NCBI GenBank assembly: GCA_002721105.1
Contig: PBJL01000029.1
Location: forward strand, 6,757-16,284
Direction of reading: 5' to 3'
DNA from: Acidiferrobacteraceae bacterium
GTDB lineage: Bacteria; Pseudomonadota; Gammaproteobacteria; Arenicellales; UBA868
DNA length: 9,528 nucleotides
Shown here in pieces: positions 5,640 through 9,528 of this stretch. The translations under genes and the position numbers were made by a program. The notes beneath the pieces were generated by a model. It was not told the origin of the DNA. It did not search any database and saw only the letters and a program-made list of their open reading frames with translations. The number at the start of each line of letters is the position of its first letter. Positions within the stretch are counted from its first letter, which is position 1.

Positions 5640-7199
5640 TTATAAAAGTTGGCTTAATTTTTGTCGGTCAACTTTTCCATTGGAATTTAATGGAAAAGAA
5701 TTTAAATAAATAACGTTTTTTGGAATCATATAGTTTGGCAAGTGTTTTTTGCAATGTTCTCGTACCTCGGAATAGCTCTTTTTATTTTCAGCGCAGATAA
5801 ACGTAAATATGTTTTCAGCAATTCCGTGAGAAACTGGATGTGGAATTGAAACAACCAGATCAGATTCAATAAACCCGGAAATAACATGATTTATTTCATC
5901 TAGCTCAATCCGATGACCTCTTATTTTTATTTGGAAATCCTTTCTGGTTATATAATACAGGTTATTTTCATTATCTTCTTTTACAATATCACCTGTTTTG
6001 TACCATAATATCTTCTCTTTGCCTTCCTCCAAGCTAGATAGAACAAATTGATTTGCTGTTTTTTTCGGGTTTTTCCAATATCCAGAAGAAACTTGTGACC
6101 CTGAAAGGTATAACTCACCTTCATTTCCTGATTTTACTTGTTTGCCGGCTTCATTGATAATGGCATATTTTTGTGTCGAAAAACAACGACCTAAGGAAAC
6201 AATTCCATTGTGGGTTTTGTTATTCTGTTTTTCTTTTTTCCAGGTGTAATGAGTTATTCCAATAGTTGCTTCGGTAGGTCCGTAAATATTTTCGACAATT
6301 GAATTTGGCGCAGCCTCCTGCCATCTATCTGCCAACGTTGCGGGTAAAGGTTCCCCACAAAACAAACTATATCGTAAGGTTGGGAATACATCCTTTTTTA
6401 ACATTTTGAAGCGGTTTAATACTTGTACTAAAGAAGGCACAGAAAACCACATGCTTAATTGGTTTGATCTAATAAATTTTGCTGGAGCCATTAGAACATT
6501 CTCTGGAATGCAATAAAGGGAACTGCCTGCTTTCCAGCACAGGAACATATCGTGAACACTTAAGTCAAATGTCAAATCAAAGGTCTGTGAAAATTTATCT
6601 TCAGGGCTTGGGGAATATCTTTCATTGAGATAGTCCAGGTACGATATTACATTGGAATGAGTTATAGGTATGCCTTTGGGTGAACCTGTGCTTCCGGACG
6701 TAAATAACATATACGCGAACCCATCTTTGGGAGGTGCAATGTTGTCACCGATGGGTTGAGTTAAATTGTCGGCGCAAATTTGGGAATGATTTGATAGACG
6801 ATTCGAGATTTCATTATTCTTGTTTTCAGGATAAATTAATTGGAGTTTTTCAAGGTTTGCCGTTAGCTCTGATATTCCTGCTTGGTAATTTGCACCAACC
6901 ACTAAAGTATCTATTGCAGCAGATCTTATAATTTCCTGATTTCTTGACACAGGAAATTTTGGGTTTAATGGGACATATGCTTTCCCCGCTTTTAATGCCG
7001 CTAAAATCCCTGCATAAGCAGAAAAACATCTATGACCATAAACTCCGATAAAAGGTTGGTTGCTATTTTTCATGGGTGAGGCTATTAGGTCTACCCACTT
7101 ACCCATTTCCGCATAAGAGTAGGAAATTTCATTTACCACCAAACATAATGAATCGGGGCACCTTTGTCGGGAATTTTCAAAGACTTCAAATAAATTCAT
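5640..7199 (-). CDS. Stand-alone amino-acid adenylation enzyme (DltA-like, ANL superfamily)
   Basis: This 519-residue enzyme activates a carboxylic acid, most likely a small amino acid, with ATP and loads it onto a carrier protein. All adenylation core motifs are present: A3 TSGSTGSPKG (167-176), A4 FDLSVHD (211-217), A5 NIYGPTEATIG (304-314), A7 YKTGD (400-404), A8 RGHRIELDEI (427-436) and A10 NSNGKVDR with lysine K509. FDLSVHDMF, LFCGEPLP and YGPTEATIG resemble D-alanine:carrier ligase DltA, and C281 corresponds to the DltA pocket cysteine linked to D-Ala choice. My hand alignment to the GrsA pocket gives D, L, H, S, L, C, I, I, G, K. Substrate is therefore D-Ala or another small amino acid by inference. 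No condensation, thiolation or thioesterase domain is fused. It is the first gene of the minus-strand block; no strong Shine-Dalgarno sequence precedes the ATG. Confidence 0.9.
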   Translation of the reverse strand: MNLFEVFENSRQRCPDSLCLVVNEISYSYAEMGKWVDLIASPMKNSNQPFIGVYGHRCFSAYAGILAALKAGKAYVPLNPKFPVSRNQEIIRSAAIDTLVVGANYQAGISELTANLEKLQLIYPENKNNEISNRLSNHSQICADNLTQPIGDNIAPPKDGFAYMLFTSGSTGSPKGIPITHSNVISYLDYLNERYSPSPEDKFSQTFDLTFDLSVHDMFLCWKAGSSLYCIPENVLMAPAKFIRSNQLSMWFSVPSLVQVLNRFKMLKKDVFPTLRYSLFCGEPLPATLADRWQEAAPNSIVENIYGPTEATIGITHYTWKKEKQNNKTHNGIVSLGRCFSTQKYAIINEAGKQVKSGNEGELYLSGSQVSSGYWKNPKKTANQFVLSSLEEGKEKILWYKTGDIVKEDNENNLYYITRKDFQIKIRGHRIELDEINHVISGFIESDLVVSIPHPVSHGIAENIFTFICAENKKSYSEVREHCKKHLPNYMIPKNVIYLNSFPLNSNGKVDRQKLSQLL

Positions 7200-7226
7200 T
7201 TATTTTTTTGCAAATGCTTTAGCGGA

Positions 7227-7255
7227 AATATATCGATTCTAAATGGTTTAAACAA
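7227..7255 (-). promoter_or_regulatory. Candidate sigma70-type promoter for the adenylation/carrier/GNAT operon
   Basis: On the minus strand TTGTTT (7250-7255) and TATATT (7227-7232) are separated by 17 bp. The -10 matches the consensus at five of six positions, the -35 at three. Transcription would begin near 7220, about 20 bases before the ATG at 7199. It lies in the 182 bp gap (7200-7381), which holds no gene and no hairpin terminator that I can see, so read-through from the radical SAM gene is also possible. Confidence 0.35.
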
Positions 7256-7381
7256 TCTAAAGGCCGGATTTAACATGAGCTACTTTTAAAACCCAAATCA
7301 AGATGAATAGAATTCGAAGTATGAAATTTTTGGGAAAGTTTTGAAGTTGAGATTATGAGGGGATTTGCCTGGTGATTGGTT

Positions 7382-8932
7382 TTACAATTCGCCAGTATGG
7401 TAGGAGCCAAGTGTGCCAATTCTTTCTTCTTTTATGCCGGTAACTTTTTTAGCGCCGTCCATGTAAGCTTTAAAAATATAATTGCAAAAACGATTATTGA
7501 CAATTAAGTACCGGGCGATTGCCGAAAGGTTGGTGAACCGTAACAGAAAAGCTCGTACCATTTTAAGAAAAATTCTGTCCATTGACCAATGCCCTTTAAA
7601 GGATCTGTACCAGAAAAAGAGAAATTCAAACTGAACCTGCCATTTTGGGAAACCTTCAAGCTCCAAGGTGGCACGATGCCTTTCATTACTTGGTTCTGTT
7701 CCTCCCTCCGGTATAACTCCCTGTTCAACTGCGATATTATATAAGTCCGTCCCAAGGTAGGGATAGAAGATGGAAAGCTGGACATCTTCCGGTTGAAGAT
7801 CACGTACTACGGAGACCGTTTCTAGATAATCATCAAAAGTTTCTCCAGGGACGCCCATCAATACTAAAAGGGAGGTTGCTACCCCATATTCCCTGGCCGT
7901 TCGGCAAAATTCAATAAGTTCTTCATTAGTGTATCTAGGTCGTCTTAGGATCTCACGGCGTACCCTGAAAGATCCCGATTCCAAGCCAACATTTAGGGCA
8001 GTAACATTTGCTTTCTGGCAAAGCTCTAAAAATTTCCTATACTTCTCTTCAATTCGAACAAAGTTGGAATGAAGAGCTAAATTGATCCTAAAGGCTAGTT
8101 TTTCTTTTCTGGAATTGTTGTAGTTTGCTAATTTTTCAAACAAGTCGATTCCTTTTATGATATCGGCTCCAACAGTTTCGATTTCCAAGTAGATATGTTT
8201 CATTCTGGGATACTGTTGGGTCAAAAATTCAATTTCCGAAATCATATCTTCCGAGGAACGATAGCGGACGTATTGCCCTTCAGCCAACTCTTCCATTGAA
8301 TGGTTAGAGCAATAGGTACATTTATATGGACAGCCTCGCCCTACCAATATAGAAGCCTCTTCATATGGATTTGCTATCCAAGGTTCCCAAAGGGTGCGGT
8401 CAACATGAGGAATGGTATCCAGTTCTTCATTGAAGGGAGCGGTGGGATTTCTTTCAATATTTCCTGTTTCAGGATGTCTTATCCAAAGATTAGGAATACC
8501 CGATGGTAATTTTCCTGCCTCAAGTTGCCGGGCCAATTCCACAACCGCTGCGTCTCCCTCACTAACGCAAATAGCGTCCAAATTCGCACATTTAATAGCT
8601 TGATCGGGAGCCAAGGAGGCATGGTGCCCTCCTAAAATAACAAAAATACTAGGGTCTATTTCCTTTACTAGGGCAGCCACATTTTCAATAGCTGGAAATT
8701 GAGAGGATACAGCAGATAAACAGAACAACTGAGGTCTTTTTTCTTTAATATATTTTTCTAAAATTTTTCGAAGGGGAGTAACAGGACTAATTACAAATAA
8801 ATCAACATTATGCCCTTCGACTTTCAATACGGTTGCAATTATAGATATTCCAAATGGAATTTCCATAGGTGTCCGCATTGGTTTATCAATGGAACAATAG
8901 TTTTCAATTGAATATACGCAGCCGATTCTCAT
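7382..8932 (-). CDS. Radical SAM protein with N-terminal cobalamin-binding-type domain
   Basis: This 516-residue protein has the layout of B12-dependent radical SAM enzymes. Residues about 25-140 form a Rossmann-like cobalamin-binding domain: PFGISIIATVLKVEGHNVDLF, then FVILGGHHASLAPDQAI, then SEGDAAVVELARQL. As in BchE-type members the DxHxxG motif of methionine synthase is absent. The radical SAM core begins with GRGCPYKCTYC, where C201, C205 and C208 bind the 4Fe-4S cluster, and continues with LNVGLESGS and LLVLMGVPGETFDDYLETV. The C-terminal 110 residues carry aromatic and hydrophobic stretches but no recognised motif. Such enzymes do methylations, ring changes and other radical chemistry; the substrate cannot be deduced. 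The ATG is preceded by AAGGG ten bases upstream and by a strong promoter. Its place beside glycan genes suggests sugar or lipid modification, by inference only. Confidence 0.9.
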   Translation of the reverse strand: MRIGCVYSIENYCSIDKPMRTPMEIPFGISIIATVLKVEGHNVDLFVISPVTPLRKILEKYIKEKRPQLFCLSAVSSQFPAIENVAALVKEIDPSIFVILGGHHASLAPDQAIKCANLDAICVSEGDAAVVELARQLEAGKLPSGIPNLWIRHPETGNIERNPTAPFNEELDTIPHVDRTLWEPWIANPYEEASILVGRGCPYKCTYCSNHSMEELAEGQYVRYRSSEDMISEIEFLTQQYPRMKHIYLEIETVGADIIKGIDLFEKLANYNNSRKEKLAFRINLALHSNFVRIEEKYRKFLELCQKANVTALNVGLESGSFRVRREILRRPRYTNEELIEFCRTAREYGVATSLLVLMGVPGETFDDYLETVSVVRDLQPEDVQLSIFYPYLGTDLYNIAVEQGVIPEGGTEPSNERHRATLELEGFPKWQVQFEFLFFWYRSFKGHWSMDRIFLKMVRAFLLRFTNLSAIARYLIVNNRFCNYIFKAYMDGAKKVTGIKEERIGTLGSYHTGEL

Positions 8933-8986
8933 GAACTAAAAACCCTTAATCTTTTTCAAACTGGCAAATAAAAAAATACCAAAACA

Positions 8987-9015
8987 ATTATATTAGAATA
9001 TTCGGGGTAAATCAA
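8987..9015 (-). promoter_or_regulatory. Near-consensus sigma70-type promoter of the radical SAM gene
   Basis: On the minus strand TTGATT (9010-9015) and a perfect TATAAT (8987-8992) are separated by exactly 17 bp. The -35 matches TTGACA at four positions. Transcription would begin near 8980, leaving a leader of about 48 bases before the ATG at 8932 that contains the AAGGG ribosome site. The site lies in the 112 bp gap after the leucine-rich-repeat gene, so the radical SAM gene probably has its own transcript. Confidence 0.6.
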
Positions 9016-9044
9016 TTAATCAAAAGGGTTCTTCTGTTTGGCAA

Positions 9045-9528
9045 TTAAAACCGCAATGATTTTAAATTTCGAAACTCTGGAGACTGGATAATAAATAGTT
9101 GGTCAGATTCATTGAGGCGGTTCCTTCGCAGGTCAATTTTCTTTAATTGAGAAAGTAGCCCTGATTTTGCCAGATTCAAAAGACCCTTATTGGAAATAGT
9201 ATTTCCAGGTACTTCCAATTCTTCAAGCTGCTTTAATGTGCTGGAGTTTACAATGGATTGGAAACCTTCATCACCCATTGAAACTCCTGAGCCTCTAAAA
9301 ATTTTCAGATTTTTAAAGTTTTCAGAGATTGCCAGCAACCGAAACCCTTTTTCATTAATTGAATTTCCATTTAAATTCAATTCTCTTAAGTTTTTCAAAT
9401 AAGGTGATTGAGATAGAGCCAATATCCCTACCGATGACACTCCTGTGTTTTCCAGATTTAATACTTCAAGGTTTGACAAGGACTCCGATTCACTTAAAAG
9501 AATAATTCCCTTGTCTCCAATGGAATTG
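9045..9528 (-). CDS. Leucine-rich repeat protein, C-terminal part (5' end outside the window)
   Basis: The frame runs without a stop from the window edge to the stop at 9045, giving 160 visible residues. It consists of about five to six repeats of 27-29 residues of the ribonuclease-inhibitor-like type: LxxLxxLxLxxNxI followed by a helix such as EKGFRLLAISENFKN. Examples are LSNLEVLNLENTGVSSVG, LKNLRELNLNGNSINEKG, LEELEVPGNTISNKG and LKKIDLRRNRLNESD. Such arcs bind other proteins; partner and cell location cannot be seen because the N-terminus is missing. A TTG at 9479 could serve as a start, but the repeat pattern continues before it (NSIGDKGIILLSESES), so the gene is truncated by the window. 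The protein ends directly after the last repeat strand (LKSLRF) with no capping domain. Relation to the glycan genes is unknown. Confidence 0.85.
   Translation of the reverse strand, partial: NSIGDKGIILLSESESLSNLEVLNLENTGVSSVGILALSQSPYLKNLRELNLNGNSINEKGFRLLAISENFKNLKIFRGSGVSMGDEGFQSIVNSSTLKQLEELEVPGNTISNKGLLNLAKSGLLSQLKKIDLRRNRLNESDQLFIIQSPEFRNLKSLRF

Noticed and set aside
2840..7199. Exosortase/PEP-CTERM-associated exopolysaccharide cluster
   Set aside because: Those loci also carry acyl ligase, carrier and deacetylase genes, but no exosortase, PEP-CTERM protein or FemAB-type gene is seen, and the ligase looks like an amino-acid adenylation enzyme.
7504..7803. Minus-strand ORF of 99 residues in another frame of the radical SAM gene
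   Set aside because: Fully contained in the well-supported 516-residue reading frame; no motif.
1..9528. tRNA, rRNA, CRISPR arrays, insertion sequences
   Set aside because: No cloverleaf, repeat-spacer pattern, transposase or terminal inverted repeats were seen on reading; gaps between genes are all under about 185 bp.

Overview
The window looks like part of a surface-glycan (O-antigen, capsule or exopolysaccharide type) locus from a Gram-negative or similar environmental bacterium of moderate to low G+C. Nucleotide-sugar genes, a family 2 glycosyltransferase, a polysaccharide deacetylase and a radical SAM enzyme stand together, as is typical of such loci. The sequence does not allow the organism to be named with confidence. 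Composition is uneven: by my count 14 of 60 bases are G/C at 4261-4320 and 34 of 60 at 8521-8580, so a patchwork origin is possible.

Layout. The left part (1-2738, plus strand) is a tight set: the 3' end of a glucose-1-phosphate cytidylyltransferase (rfbF), a CDP-glucose 4,6-dehydratase (rfbG), an RmlC-like cupin that overlaps it, and a GT-A glycosyltransferase. Together they make and use a CDP-6-deoxyhexose. No 3-dehydratase (rfbH/ddhC) is present, so the final sugar is not determined here. A convergent junction of about 100 bp follows.

The central part (2840-7199, minus strand; transcription runs from high to low coordinates) encodes, in order, a stand-alone DltA-like amino-acid adenylation enzyme, a small carrier protein, a GNAT acyltransferase overlapping the carrier gene by 11 bp, a second larger GNAT-like protein with a degenerate CoA loop, and a polysaccharide deacetylase. 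This is the most interesting part. It resembles a miniature thiotemplate pathway in which an amino acid is activated, loaded on a carrier and passed to a sugar amine, possibly one freed by the deacetylase. That model is inference. DltB and DltD, which use D-Ala-carrier in the classical dlt system, are not in the window.

The right part holds a cobalamin-binding-type radical SAM protein (7382-8932, minus) behind a near-consensus sigma70-type promoter, then the C-terminal part of a leucine-rich-repeat protein that runs off the window edge (9045-9528, minus). No RNA genes, insertion sequences or CRISPR arrays were seen. No gene-free stretch exceeds about 185 bp.
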